A DNA stretch of 8,829 bases. Origin: an uncultured Bacteriovoracaceae bacterium. GTDB taxonomy: Bacteria; Bdellovibrionota; Bacteriovoracia; Bacteriovoracales; Bacteriovoracaceae. Below the pieces are notes generated by a model. The model made no database searches, was not told the DNA's origin, and was given only the letters and a program-made list of their open reading frames with translations. Below, piece after piece: positions 1 through 7,086 of the stretch. Within the stretch, counting starts at the first letter, position 1; each line of letters opens with the position of its first letter. The DNA is taken from NCBI GenBank assembly GCA_937952395.1, contig CALFYV010000264.1, positions 1-8,829 on the forward strand. Direction: 5' to 3'. The translations under genes were made by a program, and so were the position numbers.

Positions 1-2
1 TT

Positions 3-293
3 GCAACAATCTTTATTGCTCAGGTTTACGCTATTTATTTAGGTCCTTCTCAGTATCTGATTATTTTAGTTACTGGTACCATGGCTTCAATCGGCACAGC
101 AGGAATACCAGGAGCTGGACTAATTACTATGGGGATCGTTATGGCCAGTGTGGGGATACCACTAGAGGGAATACAAATAGTTGTCGCAGTCGACAGAATA
201 CTGGATATGTTTCGAACGAGCGTTAATATTCTAGGAGATTCTGTGGGGACTTTAGTAATTGACTCATTAACTACGGTAAGAGCAGAAAATTAG
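3..293 (+). CDS. C-terminal end of a dicarboxylate/amino acid:cation symporter (glutamate/aspartate type), 5' partial
   Basis: Inner-membrane secondary transporter of the DAACS family (GltP/GltPh type), which takes up acidic amino acids or dicarboxylates with Na+ or H+. Only the last 96 residues are in the window. The frame is open to the left edge, so the ATG at 81 is an internal methionine, not the start. Seen in the sequence: the hairpin-2 signature ASIGTAGIPGAG (residues 28-39 of the fragment), then a last helix with the family pattern DRILDMFRT..N...GD (D64, D68, R71, N75, D79). By alignment with GltPh, D64, D68, R71, N75 and D79 match D390, D394, R397, N401 and D405, the sodium- and substrate-binding residues. 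The arginine is the residue that reads an acidic side chain, which favours glutamate/aspartate over neutral substrates. The fragment is an intact 3' end; exact substrate is inferred. Confidence 0.9.
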   Translation, partial: ATIFIAQVYAIYLGPSQYLIILVTGTMASIGTAGIPGAGLITMGIVMASVGIPLEGIQIVVAVDRILDMFRTSVNILGDSVGTLVIDSLTTVRAEN

Positions 294-373
294 GCTAAGA
301 TCTCAAAATAATTAAAGAAATATCTAGTAAATGTCGTTAATTAATAACTAGAATTAAATGTAGGAAACAAAAC

Positions 374-1870
374 ATGAATAAAACTTTGAAACTCTTAACT
401 CCCACACTATTACTTTTATCTGCTTGTTCGCAATTTAACGTGAAGAGCATCCCCTCTATGAGCGCAGATAGAACTCCAATTCTAAATGAATCGAGTGAAT
501 TTAATGGTGAGGCGTTGGCAAAACATGTAGAAAAAAATACTTGTGATGGCTGCCTTATAGGAAGTTCTTCTCATCAAACTTTGGGAGATGCAGATAAAAA
601 AGTTTATTTTCTTTACGGAGCTGAACATTTAAATTTAAAAAATTATTATTTTGATATTCCAGTTGTTTACAATAAATCAGTTCAAAAATGGATTAACTAT
701 TTTAGTAAGAGTCGTGGACGTGGACATTTTGAACGTTATTCAGAAAGAGCCGGAAGATACGCTCCAGCATTGAGTAAAATTCTTAAAGAAAATAATATGC
801 CTCAAGATTTGATTTATCTTGCGATGGCGGAAAGTGGTTTTCAAACTAACGCTAAATCATGGGCCAGAGCAGTCGGTCCTTGGCAGTTCATGCCTTACAC
901 AGGAAAAAAGTATGGCCTTAATATTGATTGGTATGTCGATCAAAGAAGAGATCCTTTTTATTCAACTCAAGCGGCTGCCAATTATTTAGATTACCTTTAT
1001 GATATGTTTGGCTCTTGGGAATTAGCCGCAGCAGCTTATAATGCTGGTGAAGGAAAAGTTTCTCGAGCTATCAGAAGATATAAAACTAAAAACTTTTGGA
1101 AATTGGCCCAAGGTCGATATCTAAAAAGTGAAACCAAAAATTACGTTCCTAAGATCATGGCCTTAGCGATCATTGGGAAGAATTTAAGATCATTTGGCTT
1201 CGAAGAAATTGATTATCATGCGCCATTGGATTTCGATGAAGTCAGTGTTGCGGGAAATACTGACCTTTATCATGTTGCGGACGCCCTCAATGTGGACTTT
1301 GAAGAAATTAAAAAACTAAACCCAGAGTTACGTCGTTGGCAAACTCCAGCGGGAGTTGAATCGTACAAGCTTCGCATTCCATCAGGAACCAAGAAAAAAT
1401 GGAACCATTGCTGTAAAGCAGACCAGTTCCTTGTGGATAACTATCAAATTTATAGTTTAACATCTAAAGCAAGTTTAAAAGATGTTGCGAGAAAATTTAA
1501 AGTTCCACATTCTATTATTGTGGAACTTAATTCTAATTTACATCCGACTAAGAAATATGATCGCACAACAACGGTTGTTTTGCCCTTTCGAAATGGGCAA
1601 AGTAAGCGTCATGGAATGTACGCTGATTTATATGAACTACCTCCTAAAAGACAATTACGTAGGAAGGCATATCGCCGCACAATAGCTTCAGCCGTGCGCC
1701 GTGGTGAACGTATTTCTAATCCAAGTGAGTATTATGTGGTTCAAAAGGGTGATTCTTTGTGGTCTGTATCAAGAAAAACCGGAGTGTCCCTAGACACTCT
1801 TATCAAGACTAATTTATCATTGGTAAAGCAAAGACAAATTAAGCCGGGAGACAAATTGGCCATTCGTTAA
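374..1870 (+). CDS. mltD: MltD-like membrane-bound lytic murein transglycosylase with LysM domain (lipoprotein)
   Basis: Cleaves the MurNAc-GlcNAc bond of peptidoglycan to leave 1,6-anhydro-MurNAc ends, in the periplasm. 498 residues. Residues 1-18 form a lipoprotein signal with lipobox L15-S16-A17-C18, so the mature protein is probably lipid-anchored at C18; residue 19 is Ser rather than Asp, which favours the outer membrane. The SLT catalytic domain spans about 128-235: the catalytic Glu is E153 in the AMAESGF motif, followed by AVGPWQFMP (166-174) and AAAYNAGEG (219-227). A degenerate LysM-like stretch lies near 355-405, and a clear C-terminal LysM at 453-497 (YYVVQKGDSLW...) would bind glycan. 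The segment 408-446 is very basic (many Arg/Lys). Oddities are a CxxC pair (C57, C60) and an HCC motif (345-347). AGGAAA at 362-367 is the ribosome site for the ATG at 374. It probably leads an operon with the two genes downstream. Confidence 0.93.
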   Translation: MNKTLKLLTPTLLLLSACSQFNVKSIPSMSADRTPILNESSEFNGEALAKHVEKNTCDGCLIGSSSHQTLGDADKKVYFLYGAEHLNLKNYYFDIPVVYNKSVQKWINYFSKSRGRGHFERYSERAGRYAPALSKILKENNMPQDLIYLAMAESGFQTNAKSWARAVGPWQFMPYTGKKYGLNIDWYVDQRRDPFYSTQAAANYLDYLYDMFGSWELAAAAYNAGEGKVSRAIRRYKTKNFWKLAQGRYLKSETKNYVPKIMALAIIGKNLRSFGFEEIDYHAPLDFDEVSVAGNTDLYHVADALNVDFEEIKKLNPELRRWQTPAGVESYKLRIPSGTKKKWNHCCKADQFLVDNYQIYSLTSKASLKDVARKFKVPHSIIVELNSNLHPTKKYDRTTTVVLPFRNGQSKRHGMYADLYELPPKRQLRRKAYRRTIASAVRRGERISNPSEYYVVQKGDSLWSVSRKTGVSLDTLIKTNLSLVKQRQIKPGDKLAIR

Positions 1871-1892
1871 TCTCTCCCGAAAAATGCGGAGA
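1845..1892 (+). promoter_or_regulatory. Two mutually exclusive hairpins over the mltD stop and the next gene's ribosome-binding site
   Basis: TCTCCCG (1873-1879) is the exact complement of CGGGAGA (1845-1851) in the last codons of mltD, giving a 7-bp stem with a 21-base loop. The first five bases of the same segment, TCTCC (1873-1877), also match GGAGA (1888-1892), which contains the Shine-Dalgarno of the gene starting at 1897 (5-bp stem, 10-base loop). The stems share one arm, so only one can form at a time. A ribosome ending mltD at 1868-1870 would cover or melt this area. This could couple translation of the two genes. The pairing is seen; the function is inference. The stem is followed by A-rich sequence and not a T-run, so it is not an ordinary intrinsic terminator on this strand. 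Confidence 0.3.
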
Positions 1893-1896
1893 ATTA

Positions 1897-3066
1897 ATGG
1901 CTTTCGGACTCAGTAGTTTTAAGAAGATTAAAGAAAATTCAAAAGTAAAATTAGAAAAAAAATTTATTCAAACAATTATTGTTGGAGATGATCTTGCTTC
2001 ATTTTGGACTTTCCTAGAATTAAGAAAAACCCTTGCTCCTGATAAACTTCGCATCATTTTACCTCGTGAAGTTTCTAAGCAAAGTATTCAAAATAAATTT
2101 TTTTCGCAACTCCACCAAATTCGTAGTGAAGAGTCTGTTCAAATTTTACAAAAATTTCTTCCAAACTTAACTTTTCATAAAACTGAAAAATCACCTGTCT
2201 TTTATAAAGATACAGAATTTAAAGAATTTGCGAGCAAGACAAGACCTGCTACACCTTTGTTAGGAGTTGAATCTTTTTATACCAATGAATATTATAGTTT
2301 TCCGCTAGAAGAACTCTTACGTAGTTTAGGAATCGCTGTAGAGGATTGGGAGAATCTGGATTGTTTGTTGGAGAAATACAGAGATGACAAAGAAATAACC
2401 TATATCGAAAAGACAAAACCAGTAGACCTGATTGATAAGGCTAACTGGACTTTAATGTGTAAAGATGATTTGTGTTTTGAGTGTGAAAATCTTATTTGGT
2501 CAAAAGAATCAAAGCTTTTTCTTTCACTGTTAAAAAATAAAGAAGAATTACCCGAAGATGTTATGCAAGCTTTCGATGAAATACAGTATTATCCAGGTTT
2601 TTTAGTTTCATTTGAAAATGAAGGCGAAGTTTTCAGTGGAGAACAAACGGTATTTTTACCTCAAAGTTTGACCCATGAATGGGGTTATTTTATTGGTGAG
2701 TTTTTTGAATACGACTCTAATTCTAATAAGCAAAACTTTACTTTCTCTGGACAAATCCACGAAGAAGATTTTAATGCCGAAGAATTAGCAAAGAAAATAA
2801 AGCTATTGAAGAGAACCCTAAAAAGAATTTTTACTAATTTCAATGAGAGTAAAGAGTCTATTTATTTTTCTGAAGGTATGTTTGTCGGCCAAATTCAAGA
2901 TAAAAAATTTAGTAGAGAAGTCAAAAATCACTTTCCGTCACTTTTTTTTATAGGCCAAACAGCACCTTTGTTTTATCTAAAACAAGAAGTGCAGAATTTA
3001 GATTCTCTGAGTTATATAACTCGAAGCTTGCTCTCTTTTTATGAATTAAAACAAAGCCAGTTATAA
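1897..3066 (+). CDS. Hypothetical protein, possibly a degenerate FAD-dependent oxidoreductase (amine oxidase-like) fold
   Basis: 389 residues that I cannot assign to a named family with confidence. It has no signal peptide or membrane segment, so it is probably cytoplasmic. Three places recall flavin-dependent amine oxidases. Residues 23-46 read like a Rossmann beta-alpha-beta start, with IIVGDDLASFWTFLELRK (27-44) in place of the usual GxGxxG. Residues 198-211 (ENLIWSKESKLFLSLL region) resemble the segment after which such enzymes put their second Rossmann strand. Residues 346-356 (FPSLFFIGQTA) resemble the C-terminal FAD-contact segment that usually reads LFLAGD, followed by a helix. The dinucleotide glycines are largely lost, so it may no longer bind FAD. 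The start has a good Shine-Dalgarno (GGAG 1888-1891), 26 bases after mltD; mtgA follows 9 bases later. Context suggests an envelope-related role, but this is only association. Confidence 0.75.
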   Translation: MAFGLSSFKKIKENSKVKLEKKFIQTIIVGDDLASFWTFLELRKTLAPDKLRIILPREVSKQSIQNKFFSQLHQIRSEESVQILQKFLPNLTFHKTEKSPVFYKDTEFKEFASKTRPATPLLGVESFYTNEYYSFPLEELLRSLGIAVEDWENLDCLLEKYRDDKEITYIEKTKPVDLIDKANWTLMCKDDLCFECENLIWSKESKLFLSLLKNKEELPEDVMQAFDEIQYYPGFLVSFENEGEVFSGEQTVFLPQSLTHEWGYFIGEFFEYDSNSNKQNFTFSGQIHEEDFNAEELAKKIKLLKRTLKRIFTNFNESKESIYFSEGMFVGQIQDKKFSREVKNHFPSLFFIGQTAPLFYLKQEVQNLDSLSYITRSLLSFYELKQSQL

Positions 3067-3075
3067 GATAGGTTA

Positions 3076-3885
3076 ATGAAAAAAAATTTTGCTAAATTTC
3101 TAAGCTCTCCTTATTTCGCTGTAGGCTTTCCAATTTTATTTTTCCTCGTAACTTTTTTTCTCTTCATGCAAGCAAATGCAGTTAACTACAATTTGATTGA
3201 AAAGTACCCAATAGCTAAAGCCCAGGATAAGAAGAAAATATATTATGAATTTCAGAAAGAACCTCCCGCTACTTGGGTGAATTTATCTCAGATTTCTCCT
3301 TATGCAATACAATCAATAGTTATTAGCGAAGATTGGGCTTTTTTTGATCATGATGGCCTGGATATTAACCAACTTAAAAATATAATCTGGGAATTTCTTG
3401 GTAGTTTTCATTTTAATAGAGGTGGAAGTACCATAACTCAGCAAGTGGTAAAAAATTTATTTCTTACTCATGAGCGCAGTTATTGGAGAAAGTTAAAAGA
3501 AATGATCATCTCTTATAATCTAGAAAAGCGATTTAGCAAAAAAAGAATTTTAGAAGTTTATTTAAATATTATTGAATTTGGTCCCAATGTTTATGGTATT
3601 GAAAATGCCAGTCTTTATTATTTCAAAAAACCTTCACAACAACTCACCCTGAAAGAAGGAGCTTTTCTAGCGATGCTATTGCCCAATCCAAAGAAATACT
3701 CTGAGTCATACCGTATAAACAAATTAACTGATCATGCTAGAGAAACAATTTCTGATATTAGTATTAAATTAAGACAGGCTAAATTTATAACCGAAGAGGA
3801 ACGTGTTCGTGCTTTAAAACAGACTTTTTCTTGGGAGAAAGCTGGAATGGAGGCACAGATGAGTGAACTTTGGGACTCTAATTAA
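3076..3885 (+). CDS. mtgA: Monofunctional biosynthetic peptidoglycan glycosyltransferase (GT51)
   Basis: Polymerises lipid II into glycan strands at the outer face of the inner membrane. 269 residues, one N-terminal membrane anchor (about 13-35), then a complete GT51 domain with no penicillin-binding transpeptidase domain, matching the size of monofunctional MtgA enzymes. Family motifs are all visible: SEDWAFFDHDGLD (84-96) with the catalytic Glu at E85, RGGSTITQQVVKN (115-127), RKLKE (138-142) with the second conserved Glu at E142, and KRILEVYLNIIEFGPNVYGI (156-175). The 57-residue spacing between E85 and E142 agrees with the known catalytic pair of the family. It starts 9 bases after the previous stop with only a weak AGGT (3070-3073), so translation is probably coupled to the upstream gene. 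Its last 8 bases overlap the end of trmL on the other strand. Confidence 0.93.
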   Translation: MKKNFAKFLSSPYFAVGFPILFFLVTFFLFMQANAVNYNLIEKYPIAKAQDKKKIYYEFQKEPPATWVNLSQISPYAIQSIVISEDWAFFDHDGLDINQLKNIIWEFLGSFHFNRGGSTITQQVVKNLFLTHERSYWRKLKEMIISYNLEKRFSKKRILEVYLNIIEFGPNVYGIENASLYYFKKPSQQLTLKEGAFLAMLLPNPKKYSESYRINKLTDHARETISDISIKLRQAKFITEEERVRALKQTFSWEKAGMEAQMSELWDSN

Positions 3886-4345
3886 GCTGACGTAAACATT
3901 CATAAGCAGCAGCTGTGGCTACATTAGAAAGATTCAGAGAGCGAATATGCTCTGAAAACATAGGCATATAAACAAATTGATTGGGGTAATCATCACGTAA
4001 AAATCCAGGTAAACCTTTTGTCTCTGAACCAAAAATAAGATAGCACTCAGAAGTAAAATCAGCTTTTAAATAATTTGTTCCAGCTTTTCTTGAAAAGAAG
4101 AACATTTCTTTTTCTTGAGGTTTTTCATTTTTTAGAAAATCATCCCAATCGTTATATTCTTTGAGTTGCAGATATTTCCAGTAATCTAAACCGGCCCGGC
4201 GCACGGATTTTTCATTAATATCGAAGCCATAGGGTTTGATCAAAATAAGGGGAATATCCAGGGCAACACAAGTGCGCCCAATACTACCTGTGTTTCCAGG
4301 AATTTCAGGTACAAATAATACGATATAAAACATTTTTTTATACAT
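3878..4345 (-). CDS. trmL: tRNA (cytidine(34)-2'-O)-methyltransferase, SPOUT family
   Basis: Methylates the 2'-OH of the wobble nucleotide (C34 or cmnm5U34) of leucine tRNAs using S-adenosylmethionine; cytoplasmic. 155 residues, close to the 157 of E. coli TrmL, the minimal SPOUT fold without an extra RNA-binding domain. Seen: PEIPGNTGSIGRTC (13-26), RRAGLDYW (49-56), the cofactor-knot segment IFGSETKGLP (104-113) and SLNLSNVATAAAYE (136-149). The start is uncertain. The ATG at 4345 overlaps the pepA stop by 8 bases, while the ATG at 4333 (residue 5) aligns exactly with the E. coli start (MxxIVL.xPEIPxNTG). Neither has a visible Shine-Dalgarno, so expression probably relies on ribosomes finishing pepA and restarting. 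The 3' end overlaps mtgA by 8 bases, tail to tail. Confidence 0.92.
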   Translation of the reverse strand: MYKKMFYIVLFVPEIPGNTGSIGRTCVALDIPLILIKPYGFDINEKSVRRAGLDYWKYLQLKEYNDWDDFLKNEKPQEKEMFFFSRKAGTNYLKADFTSECYLIFGSETKGLPGFLRDDYPNQFVYMPMFSEHIRSLNLSNVATAAAYECLRQLN

Positions 4346-5846
4346 TTAGTAAATAATCAGTAACTGTTCGAACCATAATCCCAGAGCCTCCATTATTTGG
4401 ACAGTAGGGGAGGTGACTTTGATCATGAGCAACACCGGCAATATCTAAATGGGCCCACTCAATTCCTTCTTGAATAAACTCTTCTAAAAAAGCTGCCGCT
4501 ACCGCAGTTCCAGCGCGCATCGGTTTACCAATATTTTTGATATCTGCAATATTTGATTTGATATGAGTGCGCCACTCATCCATAATGGGCAATTGCCAGA
4601 TGTATTCATCAACATTCTTCGCCGACTTTTTAAGCGACTCAACCAATTTAGTGCTATTGCTCATAAGTCCACAAACTTCATCACCTAAGGCCACTAAGCA
4701 AGCGCCTGTTAATGTGGCGGCATCTATAATAACATCAGGTTTTAGATCTCCTGCGTAATCAAGGGCATCGGCCAAGATTAGTCTTCCCTCAGCATCTGTA
4801 TTTAAAATTTCAACGCTCTTTCCATTTCTTGACTTGATAACCGAATCAGGAAAAGTAGCTGTCGAACTAACGGCATTATCTGTCATTGCCAATATACATG
4901 TTATTTTATGTGGTGAACCTAAAAGCACGGCTGATCTAAAAGCGCCATAAAGTGTGCTGGAGCCCGCCATGTCAAACTTCATTCCCATAATATTCGCAGC
5001 AGGTTTTAAACTATAACCGCCTGTATCGAAGGTAATACCTTTACCGACGAGTGCTATATGTTTTGAGTTTTTAGATTTTTTGGTTGGAGTATAAGTAAGA
5101 TGAACTAAACGTGGTTCATAAGCAGAGCCAGCATTAACTGAAAGTAATAGATTCATATTTTCTTTTTGAATCATGGCTTTTGTCAGAATTTTAGTTTTCA
5201 CATTTTTTAAATTATCTTTCACATCTTTAGCTATGATTTGTGAGTATTTAACAGAGTGAAGATAATTGGGGGCCTCAGTCGCCAGGTCACGAGCAAGAAA
5301 AATACTTTCACTGATTTTTTGAATGTTCTTAAGCATTAGATTGGTTTTCTTTAAGTGCTTTGAGCTGACTTTAAAAGATAAAATTTTCAATTTATTCTTA
5401 GTTGGGACTGATTTATATTTTTCAAATGAATAATTGGCCAGCAGTACTCCCTCAATGGCAGCGTAAGCATATCTATCAAAGCTTCCTGCACTCAAAGAAT
5501 CGAGATCAAAACTAACACTTTCGTGTTGGCCTGCATAGTTTTTGAAAATCGCTGCTGTATTCCTTCGTACATCTTCAGTTGTGCTTTTATTTTTAATGCC
5601 AAGACCAAGAAGGCAATAAGTATTTCCTGTCTCATCATTAATGATAAAGCTCTCGCCTTTATTTGCACTAAAACTATGAGCAGATTTTATTTTTTTGAAT
5701 AAGTTTTTTAAATCAGAATTTTTTATTGAACCTAAATCAACCTTTTTATCTTGGTTCTTTGTTTTTGCAACCTGCTGATAGACACCGATAACTTTAAACT
5801 CTGCTTGATCAAATAACTTTGTGCTTGAATCGATTTTTACTTGCAT
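4338..5846 (-). CDS. pepA: Leucyl aminopeptidase (M17 family)
   Basis: Cytoplasmic two-metal exopeptidase that removes N-terminal residues, preferring leucine, from peptides; family members are hexamers. 502 residues from the chosen start. The N-terminal macrodomain-like part covers about 1-165 and the catalytic part about 185-500. The full active site is present: K269, D274, K281, D292, then NTDAEGRL (349-356) with D351, E353 and R355. The spacings match bovine lens aminopeptidase (K250, D255, K262, D273, D332, E334, R336) exactly. The frame stays open to an ATG at 5870, but the ATG at 5846 is preferred: it has AGGAG seven bases upstream, while the longer form would put that site inside the gene. 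In E. coli PepA also acts as a DNA-binding protein; whether this one does cannot be told. trmL follows with overlapping ends, and lptF is divergent, as in E. coli. Confidence 0.95.
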   Translation of the reverse strand: MQVKIDSSTKLFDQAEFKVIGVYQQVAKTKNQDKKVDLGSIKNSDLKNLFKKIKSAHSFSANKGESFIINDETGNTYCLLGLGIKNKSTTEDVRRNTAAIFKNYAGQHESVSFDLDSLSAGSFDRYAYAAIEGVLLANYSFEKYKSVPTKNKLKILSFKVSSKHLKKTNLMLKNIQKISESIFLARDLATEAPNYLHSVKYSQIIAKDVKDNLKNVKTKILTKAMIQKENMNLLLSVNAGSAYEPRLVHLTYTPTKKSKNSKHIALVGKGITFDTGGYSLKPAANIMGMKFDMAGSSTLYGAFRSAVLLGSPHKITCILAMTDNAVSSTATFPDSVIKSRNGKSVEILNTDAEGRLILADALDYAGDLKPDVIIDAATLTGACLVALGDEVCGLMSNSTKLVESLKKSAKNVDEYIWQLPIMDEWRTHIKSNIADIKNIGKPMRAGTAVAAAFLEEFIQEGIEWAHLDIAGVAHDQSHLPYCPNNGGSGIMVRTVTDYLLNV

Positions 5847-5853
5847 ATAAGAA

Positions 5854-5858
5854 CTCCT
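5854..5858 (-). promoter_or_regulatory. Ribosome-binding site that fixes the pepA start
   Basis: On the - strand this reads AGGAG, 7 bases before the ATG at 5846-5844. It is the strongest Shine-Dalgarno near either candidate start and is why the longer reading frame, beginning at 5870, is rejected. Confidence 0.75.
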
Positions 5859-5897
5859 AGTTAAAAACATGTTATTCTTAACACAAACAGAGGATTA

Positions 5898-5926
5898 TTG
5901 TCTAAAAAAGCTGACTAGAGTATGCT
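5898..5926 (+). promoter_or_regulatory. Putative sigma-70-type promoter for lptF
   Basis: TTGTCT at 5898-5903 (4 of 6 matches to TTGACA) is separated by exactly 17 bases from TATGCT at 5921-5926 (4 of 6 matches to TATAAT). Transcription would start near 5933, leaving a very short leader before the ATG at 5947. On the other strand the same bases give TAGACA (5904-5899), a 5 of 6 match to the -35 consensus pointing toward pepA, but no convincing -10 follows at normal spacing. The divergent promoters may therefore share this spot. Based on motif matches only. Confidence 0.35.
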
Positions 5927-5935
5927 GGTCTCTAG
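5915..5935. repeat. Inverted repeat spanning the putative lptF -10 element
   Basis: CTAGAG (5915-5920) and CTCTAG (5930-5935) form a perfect 6-bp inverted repeat with a 9-base centre that contains the putative -10 element. Position and size would suit a small operator, but such short repeats also arise by chance in AT-rich DNA. Confidence 0.25.
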
Positions 5936-5946
5936 CAAAGGTTTTT

Positions 5947-7083
5947 ATGAAGTTAATACTACAGAGATATATCGCAGCCAGTTTTGTTGGCCCATTTATG
6001 ATTAGCTGCATCTTTTTTGTTTGCTTCTTATTATCATTTAGTCTGTTTAATCTTACCAATTTAGTTGTAAATAAAGGGCTCTCCCTCTCTTTTACTCTTG
6101 TCTTGCTAGGTCACACAGCTGTTACCTTTTTACCCATGGCTTTTCCTATTTCAAGTCTTTTTGCATCTTTGTATAGCATAGGGAAATTTAGTCGGGACTC
6201 TGAGTATATTGCCATGCGATCTTTTGGCCTGAGCAAAGATAAGCTGTATTTGCCTTATGCAGTCATTTCACTCTTTATTGCAATGATGATCTTAGTTCTT
6301 AACATGAAGCTTATTCCTTTATCTCAAGTCTCATTTAACAACTTAGTTCGCTCATTAGAGTCTTCTCAATTTTTAGCTGACATTAAGGAAGGCAGATTTT
6401 TTACCGCTATTCCTAATGTCACGATTTTTTCAGAAAAGGTGAGTAAAAAAGGAACAGAATTGGGTAATATATTTATTCATATCGATGAGCCATTAAAGAA
6501 AAGTGAAAGGGCGATATTTTCTGAACATGGCAATACTTTAAAAATGAGAGATTTTGAATCTTCCTCAGAGTCTTTGAGATTAATTTTAGAAAAAGGTAAT
6601 ATTTCTCATATTGAAAATGGAGGAGAAAAACTACAGAAAATCTTATTTCAAAAATATGATTTTCCTGTTACCCAAGGTAGTTTTAGGCCACATTTTCAAG
6701 TTAAACCCAGCATGATGGATAGCGGACAGCTTTGGGGAATTATGACTATGGAGTCAGCAGAGGCATTGAAATTAGGCTTTGATAAAAACTATATAGAGAA
6801 AATAAAATTCGAATTTTGGAATCGAATCAATACTCCTTTTCTCTGTATGATATTTACTTTTTTAGGAGTAAGTATTGGAGTTCAAGATAATCGAGGCAAA
6901 AAGAAAAATGTCGGCAGTATGAGTTTATTCTTTTTAGTAGTTTATTACTCAATTTTCTTTGCTCTTGTTACTTTATCGCGTTCAACCATTTTGCCTGCAT
7001 TTATGGCCGTATTTATCCCAACAATCATGACATTTTTTTATTCTTTGAACCATTACAAGAAGTTGAACTGGTTTGGGAATTAA
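5947..7083 (+). CDS. lptF: LPS export ABC transporter permease LptF (YjgP/YjgQ family)
   Basis: Inner-membrane permease of the LptB2FG complex, which extracts lipopolysaccharide from the inner membrane and passes it to the periplasmic LptC/LptA bridge. 378 residues from the chosen start, near the usual ~366. Membrane segments are visible at about 14-38, 50-75, 101-123, 296-312, 324-345 and 349-367, with a beta-rich periplasmic domain (about 125-275) between the third and fourth, the LptF/LptG layout. The stretch SLYSIGKFSRDSEYIAMRSF (74-93), whose charged SRDSE lies in the cytoplasmic loop facing LptB, matches the family. The frame is open back to an ATG at 5869, but the first 26 residues are not family-like. 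The ATG at 5947 aligns with LptF starts, lies after the putative promoter and has a weak AAAGG (5937-5941). LptF is preferred over LptG because of divergence from pepA. No lptG follows; the next gene is convergent, 3 bases away. Confidence 0.9.
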   Translation: MKLILQRYIAASFVGPFMISCIFFVCFLLSFSLFNLTNLVVNKGLSLSFTLVLLGHTAVTFLPMAFPISSLFASLYSIGKFSRDSEYIAMRSFGLSKDKLYLPYAVISLFIAMMILVLNMKLIPLSQVSFNNLVRSLESSQFLADIKEGRFFTAIPNVTIFSEKVSKKGTELGNIFIHIDEPLKKSERAIFSEHGNTLKMRDFESSSESLRLILEKGNISHIENGGEKLQKILFQKYDFPVTQGSFRPHFQVKPSMMDSGQLWGIMTMESAEALKLGFDKNYIEKIKFEFWNRINTPFLCMIFTFLGVSIGVQDNRGKKKNVGSMSLFFLVVYYSIFFALVTLSRSTILPAFMAVFIPTIMTFFYSLNHYKKLNWFGN

Positions 7084-7086
7084 CGT

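Noticed and set aside
294..373. Promoter and operator before mltD (CTAGT 324-328 / ACTAG 347-351, TAGAAT 349-354)
   Set aside because: No -35-like box lies at a suitable distance from TAGAAT, and the 5-bp inverted repeat with an 18-base loop is weak; mltD is probably transcribed from here, but no specific site can be supported.
1482..1685. Open frame inside mltD in another frame
   Set aside because: Contained in a well-supported coding region with no ribosome site or recognisable protein.
1845..1885. Intrinsic terminator after mltD
   Set aside because: The stem is followed by GAAAAATGC rather than a T-run on the + strand, and the next gene begins 26 bases after the stop.
4567..4758. Open frame on the + strand opposite pepA
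   Set aside because: It lies wholly inside the catalytic domain of pepA, whose active-site motifs are unmistakable; the other-strand peptide has no family features.
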